Source of the DNA: Methanomicrobiales archaeon
GTDB lineage: Archaea > Halobacteriota > Methanomicrobia > Methanomicrobiales > Methanospirillaceae
Direction: 5' to 3'
Length of the DNA: 64,000 bases
NCBI GenBank assembly: GCA_012729535.1
Contig: JAAYCY010000061.1
Coordinates: forward strand, 1-64,000
Shown here: positions 42,507-51,982 of the stretch, piece after piece
Layout: the number at the start of each line of letters is the position of its first letter
Numbering within the stretch: the stretch's first letter is position 1
Notes under the pieces: model-generated
What the model was told of the DNA's origin: nothing
The model's database searches: none
What the model saw: the letters and a program-made list of their open reading frames with translations, nothing else
Translations under genes and position numbers: made by a program

Positions 42507-43444
42507 AAAATTTTAGCTTAAAGCTTAAAGACCTAAAAATTAGTTTAAAAAAGATTTTCACCGGAAATTTTTTTTCACAAGGGTTCTTTATTTTCCTTGT
42601 TTCTTTTCTCTTACTAACAAGTGGGTGCATCAATTCAACTCTGGATACACATGGTTCAGATGATTTAACTGTTGCCTGTACTATTCCCCCCCAGGAAGAG
42701 TTCATCCGGGCAATAGCAGGGGAATCCAATATATCTGTGCTGGTTATGGTCCCTCCTGGTGCAAGCCCTCATACTTTTGAACCTACTCCTTCTCAGATAG
42801 CCGAGCTCGAACAAGCAGATCTGTATGTTGCCCTTGGATCCGGTGTTGAATTTGAAAACCGGTGGATAGAAAGAATACGAGAGTTATATCCTGAACTAAC
42901 GATTGTGAACAGTTCCAGGACCATACCCCTCCTGTCAGGGAGCGGACATGGCGATGAAGAAAAAGGAACAGATCCCCATGTATGGATGTCCCTAACCAAT
43001 GCAGCAACCATAGTCCGGGAAACCTGCGAAGGAATAGTTGAGATTGAGCCCGGGAGAAAAGATTTGTATGAACAAAACCGGGATACTTACCTTGAACAGC
43101 TAAACCAGGTTGATGGTTTGATTCACAATTCCCTTCAGGATCTTTCATCCCGGACTATCCTGGTGTATCATCCGTCCTTGGGATATTTCTGCCGGGATTA
43201 TGATCTTACCCAGATGGCTGCAGAGGAAGCAGGTCATGAACCATCAGCACAGGGATTAGCTGATGTCATCACGAGGGCAAAAACACTCGGCATCACGTTC
43301 ATCTTTGCAGAACCGGAAACATCTACCCGGCAGGCAGAGACTCTGGCAAAAGAACTGAACGGAACTGTTATCCTCATCAGTCCCCTTGCTGGTAATTATC
43401 TTGAGAACATGCAGGAAATTGCACAAAAAATTGCAGGTCATTAA
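42503..43444 (+). CDS. znuA: Metal ABC transporter substrate-binding lipoprotein (ZnuA-like)
   Basis: Cluster A-I binding protein of 313 residues, held outside the membrane by a lipid on the Cys of LLLTSGC (near residue 39) after a long positively charged N-terminal region. The metal ligands look complete: PHTFEP, DPHVW, YHPSLGYF and the acidic AEPETS segment, with a short HGDEE loop before the second. Zn2+ or Mn2+ is the likely substrate. ATG 42503 overlaps the regulator stop (ATGA). The candidate operator 2 lies inside its first codons. Confidence 0.87.
   Translation: MKNFSLKLKDLKISLKKIFTGNFFSQGFFIFLVSFLLLTSGCINSTLDTHGSDDLTVACTIPPQEEFIRAIAGESNISVLVMVPPGASPHTFEPTPSQIAELEQADLYVALGSGVEFENRWIERIRELYPELTIVNSSRTIPLLSGSGHGDEEKGTDPHVWMSLTNAATIVRETCEGIVEIEPGRKDLYEQNRDTYLEQLNQVDGLIHNSLQDLSSRTILVYHPSLGYFCRDYDLTQMAAEEAGHEPSAQGLADVITRAKTLGITFIFAEPETSTRQAETLAKELNGTVILISPLAGNYLENMQEIAQKIAGH
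42512..42526. promoter_or_regulatory. Candidate DtxR-type operator 2
   Basis: TTTAGCTTAAAGCTT repeats the AGCT-N3-AGCT arrangement of the site at 42042-42056. It lies within the first codons of the binding-protein gene (Ser-Leu-Lys-Leu), where a bound regulator could block elongation or an internal promoter. Confidence 0.35.
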
Positions 43445-44220
43445 TGGAAAACAGCCCGGTTATTGAAGTCAGGAATGTGAACGTAAACTTTCAGAACCAG
43501 CTGATACTGGATAATGTCAACCTGGTTGTAAGAAAGGGAGATTTCTATGCGATTATAGGGCCAAACGGGGCCGGGAAAACTACTCTTATCCGTGTAATCC
43601 TGGGACTTACACCTGCTAATTCCGGTGAGATATTCCTTTTTGGAAAACCCGCTTCACTTGAAGGTCGAATCCGTATTGGGTATGTTCCTCAGCATCAGAT
43701 GTTTGATTTCACGTTTCCCATAACTATCAGGGAGATGGTTCTTACTGGAAGAATCGGGAAAAAACCCGGTTTAATAAGAAGATACAAGGATGAGGATTAT
43801 CATGCCGTAGATACGGCATTATCAAGACTCTCTATAAAATTCCTTGAGAATCGTCCGATATCTGATCTTTCCGGTGGAGAACGACAGCGGGTGCTCATTG
43901 CAAGAGCGCTTGCTGGAGATCCGGATATTCTTATTCTTGATGAACCTACGGTGTATGTTGATACTCCTACCGAGGAGCACTTCTATGAACTTCTTTCAAT
44001 TTTGTCAAAAAGCATAACAATCCTGATGATTACCCATGATATTGGTGTAGTATCACGACATGTAACTCATGTGGCATGCCTGAACAGGCGGCTCTATCAG
44101 CATGATACGAATCATCTTACTGCAGATATGCTGGCAAAGACCTATGGGTGTCCTGTTGATCTTATCACTCACGGTGATGTTCCACACAGGGTTTTGGCAT
44201 ACCATGGAGATAAGCCATGA
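43444..44220 (+). CDS. znuC: Metal ABC transporter ATP-binding protein (ZnuC-like)
   Basis: This 258-residue ATPase has Walker A GPNGAGKTTL (residues about 39-48), Q-loop VPQHQMFDF, signature LSGGERQRVLIARALAGDP, Walker B ILILDEPTVYVD and H-loop MITHDIG. It powers the importer formed with the permease encoded next, overlapping it by 4 nt. Its start overlaps the binding-protein stop as TAATG. Confidence 0.92.
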   Translation: MENSPVIEVRNVNVNFQNQLILDNVNLVVRKGDFYAIIGPNGAGKTTLIRVILGLTPANSGEIFLFGKPASLEGRIRIGYVPQHQMFDFTFPITIREMVLTGRIGKKPGLIRRYKDEDYHAVDTALSRLSIKFLENRPISDLSGGERQRVLIARALAGDPDILILDEPTVYVDTPTEEHFYELLSILSKSITILMITHDIGVVSRHVTHVACLNRRLYQHDTNHLTADMLAKTYGCPVDLITHGDVPHRVLAYHGDKP

Positions 44221-45050
44221 TTGAAGCATTGGGATATGAATTCTTCCGTTCGGCACTCGCAGCAGGAATTTTGTCTTCAATTGTGTGTGGTATAATCGGA
44301 AGTTATGTGGTAGTCAAACACATGATATCTGTAGCCGGAGGAATTTCTCATGCAGCATTCGGTGGGATAGGTCTTGGATATTTTCTGGGGGTCGATCCAA
44401 TTGCCGGAGCATTCTGGTTCACACTCGGAGTCGCTACGCTTATATGGGGATTGATAGATCGGGCCAGACAGCACATTGACACCCTTATCGGAGCATTCTG
44501 GGCCGGGGGGATGGCATTTGGGATTTTATGTCTATCACTCACCCCGGGTTATACTCCTGACCTTTTTAGTTATTTATTCGGGAATATTCTACTTGTTCCA
44601 TCCGGTCATCTCACGTTGATTGCATTTTTGTGTGCTGTTGTTGTTGGTCTGGTAGCTTTACTCTATCCTGCTTTACAGGCAATTGCTTTTGATCAGGAGT
44701 ATGCTTCTATTTCCGGCCTTCCTACCCGGATCTTCAACCTTTTGGTTCTTTTGCTTATTGCCGTATCGGTGGTTGTCCTTATCCAGATAGTTGGTATTAT
44801 TCTTGTTATTGCTTTACTCACTCTTCCGGCAGCAATTATTCGCCCATTTTCCAATACACTAAAAGGGATGATGATTGGAGCCACCCTAACCGGAATGTTC
44901 ATCACAACAACGGGTATTTACCTGTCCTGGATTTTTGATGTGCCATCAGGCTCTACGATTATCCTTCTTGGAGTTACTCTCTATTTCCTGGTTCTTTGTT
45001 ACAAAGAGGTCATTTTCCGGGTAAAAACCCCTAAGGTGCACTCTGAATAA
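44217..45050 (+). CDS. znuB: Metal ABC transporter permease (ZnuB-like)
   Basis: This ABC-3 family permease of 277 residues has about eight membrane helices. Typical segments are GGISHAAFGGIGLGYFLGVD (residues about 40-59), DTLIGAFWAGGMAFGIL and IVGIILVIALLTLPAAI near 190-206. It ends the regulator-importer operon and is followed by a 247-bp convergent gap. Confidence 0.92.
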   Translation: MIEALGYEFFRSALAAGILSSIVCGIIGSYVVVKHMISVAGGISHAAFGGIGLGYFLGVDPIAGAFWFTLGVATLIWGLIDRARQHIDTLIGAFWAGGMAFGILCLSLTPGYTPDLFSYLFGNILLVPSGHLTLIAFLCAVVVGLVALLYPALQAIAFDQEYASISGLPTRIFNLLVLLLIAVSVVVLIQIVGIILVIALLTLPAAIIRPFSNTLKGMMIGATLTGMFITTTGIYLSWIFDVPSGSTIILLGVTLYFLVLCYKEVIFRVKTPKVHSE

Positions 45051-45268
45051 ATAAAATAAGGACCTTTTTTAAGATTTTCCCGGAGGAGAGGTGGATAAAC
45101 GGTGACTTCTCATGGCAAAAACCTTTCCGAGTTATTTATGGTGCTGTGTTGATGGAACAGTTAATGAATCGGTAGTTTTCCATGGGTTTATTGTGTACTG
45201 CCACCTGGTAATTTAAAAATCACCGTAGTAGTACGAATATTATTCTGGTAAGAACATATATGAAATTA

Positions 45269-45292
45269 CTCTATATTCTATAGAGAAAAAAA
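45269..45292 (-). terminator. Inverted repeat with T run at convergent junction
   Basis: On the plus strand CTCTATA-TTC-TATAGAG is a perfect 7-bp inverted repeat followed by seven A. On the minus strand this reads as a T7 run entering the repeat just after the stop at 45298, a suitable oligo-T termination site for the FmdE-importer operon. Confidence 0.45.
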
Positions 45293-45297
45293 GGGTA

Positions 45298-46179
45298 TTA
45301 CTGAAGGATCAATTCTTTATTGTGTTTTAAGACATCCGGAATTGAATTCACACCTTCAATTGATTTGGGGAAGTTAGTAAAGATGACCCGGTCAGCATAA
45401 ATTGCCATATCAACAAGAGCTTCTTCAATGCCTTTGGCAAGTTCTCCGGATTGCATATTCTCAACAACGTAAATCTTTCCTCCTCCCGAAAGAATGTCAA
45501 GTGCATAGAGTTTTTGTGGATCAGCCTTCAAAATGTCCACAACTTTAGCCGGAGTCTTATTCCCTCCATATGCAAATTCAGGTGCAAAAATGTCAACGAC
45601 ATTAACACCAAGCCAGTCTTCAACCGGTTCCTTCTGCCATGCCATTACAATTGCATACTTCTTAGAAAGAAGACTCTTTTCTTCTTCAGTGAGATTTCCT
45701 GCGGCAGTGATCTTACTTTTATATACATCTGCACGTTCCTCGAAAGCCTTTGCATTTTGTGAATCGGCTGCTTTGAGCCATCCAAGGACGGTGTCTGCCA
45801 GTTCCAGTGCAGTCTCCGGTGTGTTCCAGGATGCATCCGGGTTTAAAATCTTCCAGTTTGTCTTTCCATAGCCATTTGAATCACGGAATTTTTCAATTGC
45901 CTGCATGGCAGCAACGTCCATGCTTGAGTTATGAGCAAGGAACAGATCTGCACTTTCAAGGGCTCCTGCATTTTTCTGGATAAGTCCGGGAAGTATGTCT
46001 CCTTGTAGGTGTGGACATACGGATGGATCTGCAATATATATGACATCAACCGCATCTCCTCCAATTGCCTGAACCGGGTCCCAGAGGACACTCGTCGTGG
46101 TTACTACATCAAGAGCCCCGGCTGCCGGCATTAGAAAGAGGATGAAGCCGAGGATAAGAAACAGTGCTGCACGTTTCAT
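45298..46179 (-). CDS. Divergent cluster A-I type substrate-binding protein
   Basis: This 293-residue protein has a Sec signal peptide (hydrophobic residues 5-22, likely cut after AAGA) with no lipobox. It belongs to the TroA/ZnuA fold: VVTTTSVLWDPVQAIGG and ADPSVCPHLQGDILPGL match, but beyond PH only replacements are seen. AHNSSMDV stands where a second His motif is usual, VMAWQKEPVEDW replaces HPAF-Y, and VVENMQSGELAKG lies at the fourth site. Its cargo may be a different metal or ion. It is last in the FmdE-ATPase-permease operon. Confidence 0.78.
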   Translation of the reverse strand: MKRAALFLILGFILFLMPAAGALDVVTTTSVLWDPVQAIGGDAVDVIYIADPSVCPHLQGDILPGLIQKNAGALESADLFLAHNSSMDVAAMQAIEKFRDSNGYGKTNWKILNPDASWNTPETALELADTVLGWLKAADSQNAKAFEERADVYKSKITAAGNLTEEEKSLLSKKYAIVMAWQKEPVEDWLGVNVVDIFAPEFAYGGNKTPAKVVDILKADPQKLYALDILSGGGKIYVVENMQSGELAKGIEEALVDMAIYADRVIFTNFPKSIEGVNSIPDVLKHNKELILQ

Positions 46180-46204
46180 AATTATTACTTATCCATTTTT
46201 TGTA

Positions 46205-47035
46205 TTAATGCTTGTGAAAAACAACTTTACGTTTCGGAGAAATGGCAACTGATCCTACAAAAACAGCACTGAAAACCACTGCTGTCAGAGGGCCTACCGG
46301 AAGAGAATACATAATGCCGCATACTGCTCCGGTCACGCTTATAATAATCGCAATGAGAGGAGCCATGATAAACATCCTTTTTATAGTATTGCAAAACTGG
46401 TACGCAATTGCTGCCGGAGTTACCAACCAGATATAAAGGAGTAATCCACCAACGATTGGGATGCTTATGGCAACCATCAATGAAATGAGGAATAATATTC
46501 CGTAATAAATGGGTCTGACTTTAATTCCGGTGATTTCCGCAATACGTTTGTGAAATACAATCGCTGTTATCTCTTTATAAAAGGCGATAAGAAATACGAT
46601 GATAAGTATCGTAATGAGTGCCAGAGCATAGATCTCTTCCCGGTACAAGGATATGACATTTCCATATAACAATGAACTGGCCTCAAAACCTTTTCCTGTT
46701 CCCTGCATGAGGGCAATAAAGAAAATGGCAACGGCCATCATGGTCCCAAAGAGCACTCCGAGGGTGGTATCGGTATGCATCCTGGTCCGGTCACTTAAGG
46801 GACCCATAAGAAAAGCGGTCAGAATACTGATAACAATTGCAGAAGGAATGATTGCAAAACCCAAAAATGCTCCAACTGCACCACCGGCAAAAGCAGCATG
46901 AGACATTGTAAACCCTATGGAAGAGATGTTCATCTGGGTAATCAGAACGCTGAGAAGGGCGCAACCAAGGGAAGCAAAAAGCATGGCCTCCACCGCATGG
47001 CAGAGGACATTATTCGGGATAAGAAATTCGAGCAT
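46205..47035 (-). CDS. Metal ABC transporter permease (second system)
   Basis: A 276-residue ABC-3 family permease with about eight helices: SIGFTMSHAAFAGGAVGAFLG (residues about 36-56), HTDTTLGVLFGTMMAVAIFF and IPIVGGLLLYIWLVTPAAIA near 195-214. It forms the channel for the second importer. Its ATG overlaps the ATPase stop as TGATG. The 25-nt gap to the binding-protein gene is the widest within this operon. Confidence 0.9.
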   Translation of the reverse strand: MLEFLIPNNVLCHAVEAMLFASLGCALLSVLITQMNISSIGFTMSHAAFAGGAVGAFLGFAIIPSAIVISILTAFLMGPLSDRTRMHTDTTLGVLFGTMMAVAIFFIALMQGTGKGFEASSLLYGNVISLYREEIYALALITILIIVFLIAFYKEITAIVFHKRIAEITGIKVRPIYYGILFLISLMVAISIPIVGGLLLYIWLVTPAAIAYQFCNTIKRMFIMAPLIAIIISVTGAVCGIMYSLPVGPLTAVVFSAVFVGSVAISPKRKVVFHKH

Positions 47036-47778
47036 CAGGCTGCCACCGAGGCAGTCCGCACTAGGCTTTCGACATCTGAAGGATCAGATTGCTGGTTCAG
47101 AATTATTTTCCCGTTCTGCATAACAAGAACCCTGATTGTTCTATTCGGGAGTGCATCAAAAGCATGTGAAACAATGAGGACCGCGATTCCTGCATCTGCA
47201 ATTTCACACAAAAGATTACTCACTTCTTCTCTGGTTATCATGTCAAGATTGCTGAAAGGTTCATCAAGAAGCAGGACTTCTGGTTCCTTGGCAAGGTTTT
47301 GCGCGATGAGAACCTTTTGTTGTTGTCCTCCTGATAGTTTTCCTATCTGGTTGTGTCTCATAAGGGTAAGACCAAGATTATCAATGGCAGTAGTGACCTT
47401 ATCTAAATCATACTCTGAATGTCTCTTCAGCCATCCTATCTTTCCATATCTGCCCATCAGGACAATTTCTTCAACGGTAAACGGAGTGAACGGATGAAAA
47501 TCATAATTTTGAATGACATATCCAATCTTTTTTCTTGCGGCACATCCGTCCCTGACCACATCATGACCACACACCTGTACACTTCCATTCACAACCGGAA
47601 GCAGTCCGACAATTGTCTCAAGAAGTGTCGTTTTTCCGGCACCATTCGGACCTCCGATAACGACAAATTCACCCGGTTTTATTTGCAGACTAACATCCTG
47701 AATTACCGGGAGGTCAGCACCTTCATAGGTGGTATAGACCTGGTTAAGCAAAATGACATTTTTGGTTTCCCCTGTCAT
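47035..47778 (-). CDS. Metal ABC transporter ATP-binding protein (second system)
   Basis: This 247-residue ATPase has Walker A GGPNGAGKTTLLE (residues about 38-50), Q-loop VIQNYDFHPF, signature KLSGGQQQKVLIAQNLA, Walker B VLLLDEPFSNLD and H-loop IVSHAFD. It overlaps the FmdE-like stop by ATGA and the permease start by TGATG, so all three are made together. Confidence 0.9.
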   Translation of the reverse strand: MTGETKNVILLNQVYTTYEGADLPVIQDVSLQIKPGEFVVIGGPNGAGKTTLLETIVGLLPVVNGSVQVCGHDVVRDGCAARKKIGYVIQNYDFHPFTPFTVEEIVLMGRYGKIGWLKRHSEYDLDKVTTAIDNLGLTLMRHNQIGKLSGGQQQKVLIAQNLAKEPEVLLLDEPFSNLDMITREEVSNLLCEIADAGIAVLIVSHAFDALPNRTIRVLVMQNGKIILNQQSDPSDVESLVRTASVAA

Positions 47779-48218
47779 GCAAGAGCCTCAATAGAAAAGA
47801 GATGTTCATCCGGGAGATTATACAGGTCTGCAGCATACCGCTCGATTTCAAGTTCGTAATCCGGATTGTCATCAGGAAATGTTGTGAGTGGAAGTGGTGT
47901 CAATCTGAATCCAACTCCGTCTGAAGAGAATTCGCTGTAAATGAGATCTGATTTAACGATTTCAATATTCCCTTTTCCTAAGGTACATCCACTTCCAAGC
48001 TGAATGCCATCAGCCAGACAGGACTCCGGGGTCACACCAGAGCAGTAAACCCATGCTTTGATTGCGAAGGGATTTTCTCCCAGATTTTTCAGGGCATATC
48101 TTCCCATCCTGTATCCGAGCACGATAAAGGGGCCCAGGTGTCCATGGAACCGGGCAAGTTCCAGAACTGGATAATCACGAGGGAGTTCCATATACTGGCA
48201 GTGTTCATGCCATTTCAT
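47775..48218 (-). CDS. FmdE-domain protein
   Basis: This 147-residue protein is made of a single FmdE-like domain: RFHGHLGPFIVLGYRMGRYA (residues about 23-42; many relatives have His-x-Cys-Pro here), WVYCSGVTPESCLADGIQLGSGCTLGKGN-type region at about 56-85, and a C-terminal helical tail. FmdE proteins occur in operons of molybdenum formylmethanofuran dehydrogenase and elsewhere; their biochemical role is poorly known, probably metal binding. As first gene of a metal-importer operon it may be a metallochaperone or sensor for the imported ion. Confidence 0.78.
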   Translation of the reverse strand: MKWHEHCQYMELPRDYPVLELARFHGHLGPFIVLGYRMGRYALKNLGENPFAIKAWVYCSGVTPESCLADGIQLGSGCTLGKGNIEIVKSDLIYSEFSSDGVGFRLTPLPLTTFPDDNPDYELEIERYAADLYNLPDEHLFSIEALA

Positions 48219-48238
48219 GATAGAGTATCTTTATTTGT

Positions 48239-48255
48239 AATACAAAAAAAGTATT
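48239..48255. promoter_or_regulatory. Inverted repeat upstream of the FmdE-importer operon
   Basis: AATAC, seven A, then GTATT is a perfect inverted repeat 20 nt upstream of the FmdE-like start. A homopolymer spacer between short arms could be an operator or part of the promoter. Nothing similar precedes the other importer. Confidence 0.3.
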
Positions 48256-48323
48256 CATGTGAACAATTGGGACTCTGGTAATAATGGTATTAAAAGAGAT
48301 TAAAAAATTCAGAACTTTAGAAT

Positions 48324-51300
48324 TTATTCCGGAATTATTATCCGGCTGTGACCATTATTTCCCTTTTCAATTATTATTCTCGTAGGGATGCGTTCTTTCA
48401 AAGCGTTAACGTGAGAAATCACTCCAATAAGTTTCCCCTCGTGTTTAAGTCCGGCCAAAGTGGTAAGGGCTGTTTCAAGGGCCTCATCATCCAGGGTACC
48501 AAATCCCTCATCAAGAAATAGGGAATCTACCCGGACATTTTTGCTGGCCATTCCGGAAAGACCAAGTGCAAGTGCAAGACTGACTATGAATACCTCTCCT
48601 CCGGACAGGTTTTTTACTGATCTGGTTACACCTCCCTGCCAGTTATCAATGACCTGCATATCAAGAGGAATGCTTTTGTCCTGAATGAGGATATACCGAT
48701 CAGTCATCTGTTGTAAGTGCTGGTTCGCATGAGCGAGGAGGATAGAGAAGGTAAGTCCCTGGGCAAACACTCTGAACTTTTTCCCATCTGCAGATCCGAT
48801 GAGTTCATGGAGCCGTGACCATTTATCTACTTCATGCTGCTGTTTATCGCGTCCGGCAATCTTTTCACCAAGTTGTCTAATCATCTCTTCATGCTGGGAG
48901 AGTTTTTCCTGGTTTTTGCCAATGTCAGTAATATACTGGGTTTTTTGTTCCTGGAATGAAATTAGTTCTGCCTGTAATTCCGAAATTGGTTTCGACGTAA
49001 GGTTTTTCTTTTTCTCATCTTCATACCTGGTTATGGCCAAACTTTGTCGTTCATGTATTCTGGTCTGTTCGGTTCTGATATCTTCCCATGCCTTTTCAAG
49101 TCGTGAAATCTCTTCTGGTTTCATAAAGGAGGCTTTATACTCCTCTTCGTCTGCAAACCCTGCCGAATGGATTTGGGAGAGAAATATCTCAAGAGATTTA
49201 TGAATATCGTTATTTGTTGTGTTAATTCGTTTTTCAAGATCTGATATAAGATCCTTTGATGACTGTAACCGGTTTGAGAGATCAGTTTTTTCTTTCTGTC
49301 TGGCCTCGAGGATCTCCCTGGCTTTTGACACTGCTTCTGTCAGCCTTTTTTCTTCGGAATCTGTATCTTTTTCTCCAAACTTATGTTTTCTTTCATCTTT
49401 AAGGGTCAGAAATTTCTCCTCTTCCACTCTGAGATGTCCGGTTTTTCTGGTTATTTCATCTGTCTTTTCAGATATCTTTGCTGAAAGGCCACTTATCTCT
49501 GCCTCTATCTTCCGGAGTTGCTCTTCACAGGTCCGGATCTTATCCTCTTCTTCCTGGTATTTTTTCTGTCGGTTTCGGAGGGTAAGGAGTAATGCCGTGA
49601 TATTGGTTTCCCTACTGATTGTACAGCCAAGACCAGCCAGTATAGGTACTAATTCATCGAAATAGGTGGTGACTTTCTTCTCACCTGTTACTATTCCATT
49701 TTGATGCTGGTCAATTCTGTTTTTTCTAGATTCAATCTCAAACTCCTTCTCCCTGCATTCCTTCTCCTGGGAATTCAGTTGTTCCCGACATTTTATGAGA
49801 AGGGGTGCTGACTTCCTGATTTTTTCCTCACATTGTTCTGCATTATGGAGTGTTGTATCCAGGTTCCTGAGTTTTGATGAGGTAACTTCAATACAAGAAG
49901 TAAGTGAGGCACAATCGGTTTCACTATTCATACCGAGAGCATCTGTCCCTTCCTTCCATCTTTTGTGCTGTTCGTTACGTGTCGTTTCACATTCGATGAT
50001 GTCCTCAAGGCAACGGTTTAGTTCACCCTCTTTTTCAGCAATTTTGGTCGTGAGAGTCGTCAGTTGCCTTGAAAGATTCTTAATTCGGTTCTCTTCCTCT
50101 ATAAATTCCCTTATGACTTCCTCGGGCTCAAATTCCTGCCCGGTTACAAATGGATGGTGGAGGGAGCCACAAAGGGGACAGGGCTTCCCATCTATCAGCT
50201 GGTTTCTCTCTATTGTCAGGTCTCTTACCTTTGCAGCAAGGAATGCGGCCTTCCGTGATATTTCAAGGTGTTCTTCACAGTGGGTAAGATCTGATTCGAT
50301 GCGGTCTTTTTCATATCCTGACACCTGCAGGTAATGAATCAGATCATCCCGTTTCTTCTCAAGGGCTTCCCATCTGGATGATATCTCCTTTATCGCCACC
50401 TGAACTTCTTTCAGCCGGTTCAGTCTTTCAACCTGAATCTTTGTCTCATCATGGCTCTTTCTCAGGTCAGAAAGGGAGTATTCCAAAAGGAGTTTTTCCA
50501 GATTTTTCTCTAGGTCTTTTTGCTCTTCTTCTCGTTCTTTTAATAGCCGTTGCTGTTGTTCTTTTTTCTTTTGAAGTTCTGTTAGTTCCTTCTTTGCTTT
50601 TAGAATCTGGATTTCCTGTTCAGTACAATCGGTTTTTTCTTTTTCGATTGTGTCAAGATGTTCACGGATTTTTGACGTCTTCTCTTCAAACCCTGAATAC
50701 TGGTCTCTGATAGTTGCATCCGAAGCATGCTGATTGATATAGTGGTTTGCGGTATTTTTAATATCCAGTATCTCCTGCTTTCTTCTTTCTGCCTGCTTCA
50801 AATTGTTATTGTAATCGGTCAGGAGGTTTTGCAGTCCTTCCAGCTCTTTATTATCCCTTTTTATTCCTGCTTCCTTATCACCGATCTCCTTATCAAGGGC
50901 ACGGATTATCTGGATAAGTCTGATTCCTTCCTCTCGCTCCCGTTCTGCCTGCTTCATTCCGGTTTGAGCAGAACTGACTGCGTTCTCTAAATCAGGAAGA
51001 GATGACTGTAGAATGTCTCTTATTCGGACTGTTTCCACTTGTCTTTCTGTGTCCTTTTCCAGGGTATCCCGTTTCAGTTCCAGTGATGCATATAATCCCT
51101 GGAACAATGCAGCTTTTTTTGCTGCAAGGAGTGCTATCCGGGAGGGCTCAAACGCTCCCTGTTTCTCTACAAGGTGGGCTTTATCTGTTTCCAGATCCCT
51201 GATCTCACACCGGAGTTTTTCAACCGCTTCAATCCATCGGATTGCGTCTGTGATTTGGGTAATTTCACCGTCTGTTTCGACTGCGGTCTTTTGAAGATTT

Positions 51301-51977
51301 TCTATCTGTTGTTTTATGTTCTCTTTTTCTTCAGGGGAGAGAACAGAAATTGAATCAAGTTCCTGGTTTAACTGTTCGAGTTTTTCCCGTTCCTTTGTAT
51401 ATCGTTCATGGGTGTTTTTCGACAATTCTGAATAGATGGCTGTTCCGGTTATCTGCTCAAGAATTGGTGCCCGCTCATCAGCACCAGCCTGAAGAAATGC
51501 AGCAAATCCCCCCTGGGCAAGAAGAATGGACCGTGTAAACTGGTAATAGTCCATACCGGTTACTTCTTCAACGATCTCCTGGACCTGGTTCATTTTTGTA
51601 CCCAGGATTTCTCCGCTATCGGCCCGGGAGATCTCGTGCTGTGGTGATTGCAGTTCACCTTCCGGTTTGTTTCTTGCTCTTCGCTGGTTCCAGTTACAGA
51701 TAAATCTCCCCTTTTGCGATTCAAATACTACTTCGGCAGAGCAGTCACCGGTATGCCTGCTCATGATATGATTACTCGTCTTGGTAACTTTCCCAAGCCG
51801 GGGAGTTCTCCCGTAGAGGGCAAGACAGATGGCATCAAGGACGGTTGTTTTCCCTGACCCGGTCGGACCGGTGATCACAAAAAAGCCCGAAGAGGTAAAT
51901 ACAGGGTCGGTAAAATCAATAATCCAGGTTCCTGCCAGGGAATTCAGGTTTGAAAATTTTAGTTTCAGGATCTTCAT
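48324..51977 (-). CDS. sbcC: Exonuclease SbcC (Rad50-like ATPase)
   Basis: This 1217-residue SMC-like ATPase works with SbcD on double-strand ends and hairpins. The N-terminal Walker A GPTGSGKTTVLDAI is at residues about 37-50; long coiled coils run from about 180 to 1010. The zinc hook CPLCGSLHHPF (near 605-615, C-x2-C) joins two molecules. The C-terminal ATPase half has LSGGEVFIVSLALALGLSG and Walker B DSLFLDEGFGTLDDEAL. The 5-nt gap to sbcD shows a shared operon. This is the bacterial-type SbcC; archaea usually also have Rad50/Mre11. Confidence 0.93.
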   Translation of the reverse strand: MKILKLKFSNLNSLAGTWIIDFTDPVFTSSGFFVITGPTGSGKTTVLDAICLALYGRTPRLGKVTKTSNHIMSRHTGDCSAEVVFESQKGRFICNWNQRRARNKPEGELQSPQHEISRADSGEILGTKMNQVQEIVEEVTGMDYYQFTRSILLAQGGFAAFLQAGADERAPILEQITGTAIYSELSKNTHERYTKEREKLEQLNQELDSISVLSPEEKENIKQQIENLQKTAVETDGEITQITDAIRWIEAVEKLRCEIRDLETDKAHLVEKQGAFEPSRIALLAAKKAALFQGLYASLELKRDTLEKDTERQVETVRIRDILQSSLPDLENAVSSAQTGMKQAEREREEGIRLIQIIRALDKEIGDKEAGIKRDNKELEGLQNLLTDYNNNLKQAERRKQEILDIKNTANHYINQHASDATIRDQYSGFEEKTSKIREHLDTIEKEKTDCTEQEIQILKAKKELTELQKKKEQQQRLLKEREEEQKDLEKNLEKLLLEYSLSDLRKSHDETKIQVERLNRLKEVQVAIKEISSRWEALEKKRDDLIHYLQVSGYEKDRIESDLTHCEEHLEISRKAAFLAAKVRDLTIERNQLIDGKPCPLCGSLHHPFVTGQEFEPEEVIREFIEEENRIKNLSRQLTTLTTKIAEKEGELNRCLEDIIECETTRNEQHKRWKEGTDALGMNSETDCASLTSCIEVTSSKLRNLDTTLHNAEQCEEKIRKSAPLLIKCREQLNSQEKECREKEFEIESRKNRIDQHQNGIVTGEKKVTTYFDELVPILAGLGCTISRETNITALLLTLRNRQKKYQEEEDKIRTCEEQLRKIEAEISGLSAKISEKTDEITRKTGHLRVEEEKFLTLKDERKHKFGEKDTDSEEKRLTEAVSKAREILEARQKEKTDLSNRLQSSKDLISDLEKRINTTNNDIHKSLEIFLSQIHSAGFADEEEYKASFMKPEEISRLEKAWEDIRTEQTRIHERQSLAITRYEDEKKKNLTSKPISELQAELISFQEQKTQYITDIGKNQEKLSQHEEMIRQLGEKIAGRDKQQHEVDKWSRLHELIGSADGKKFRVFAQGLTFSILLAHANQHLQQMTDRYILIQDKSIPLDMQVIDNWQGGVTRSVKNLSGGEVFIVSLALALGLSGMASKNVRVDSLFLDEGFGTLDDEALETALTTLAGLKHEGKLIGVISHVNALKERIPTRIIIEKGNNGHSRIIIPE

Positions 51978-51982
51978 TGGAT

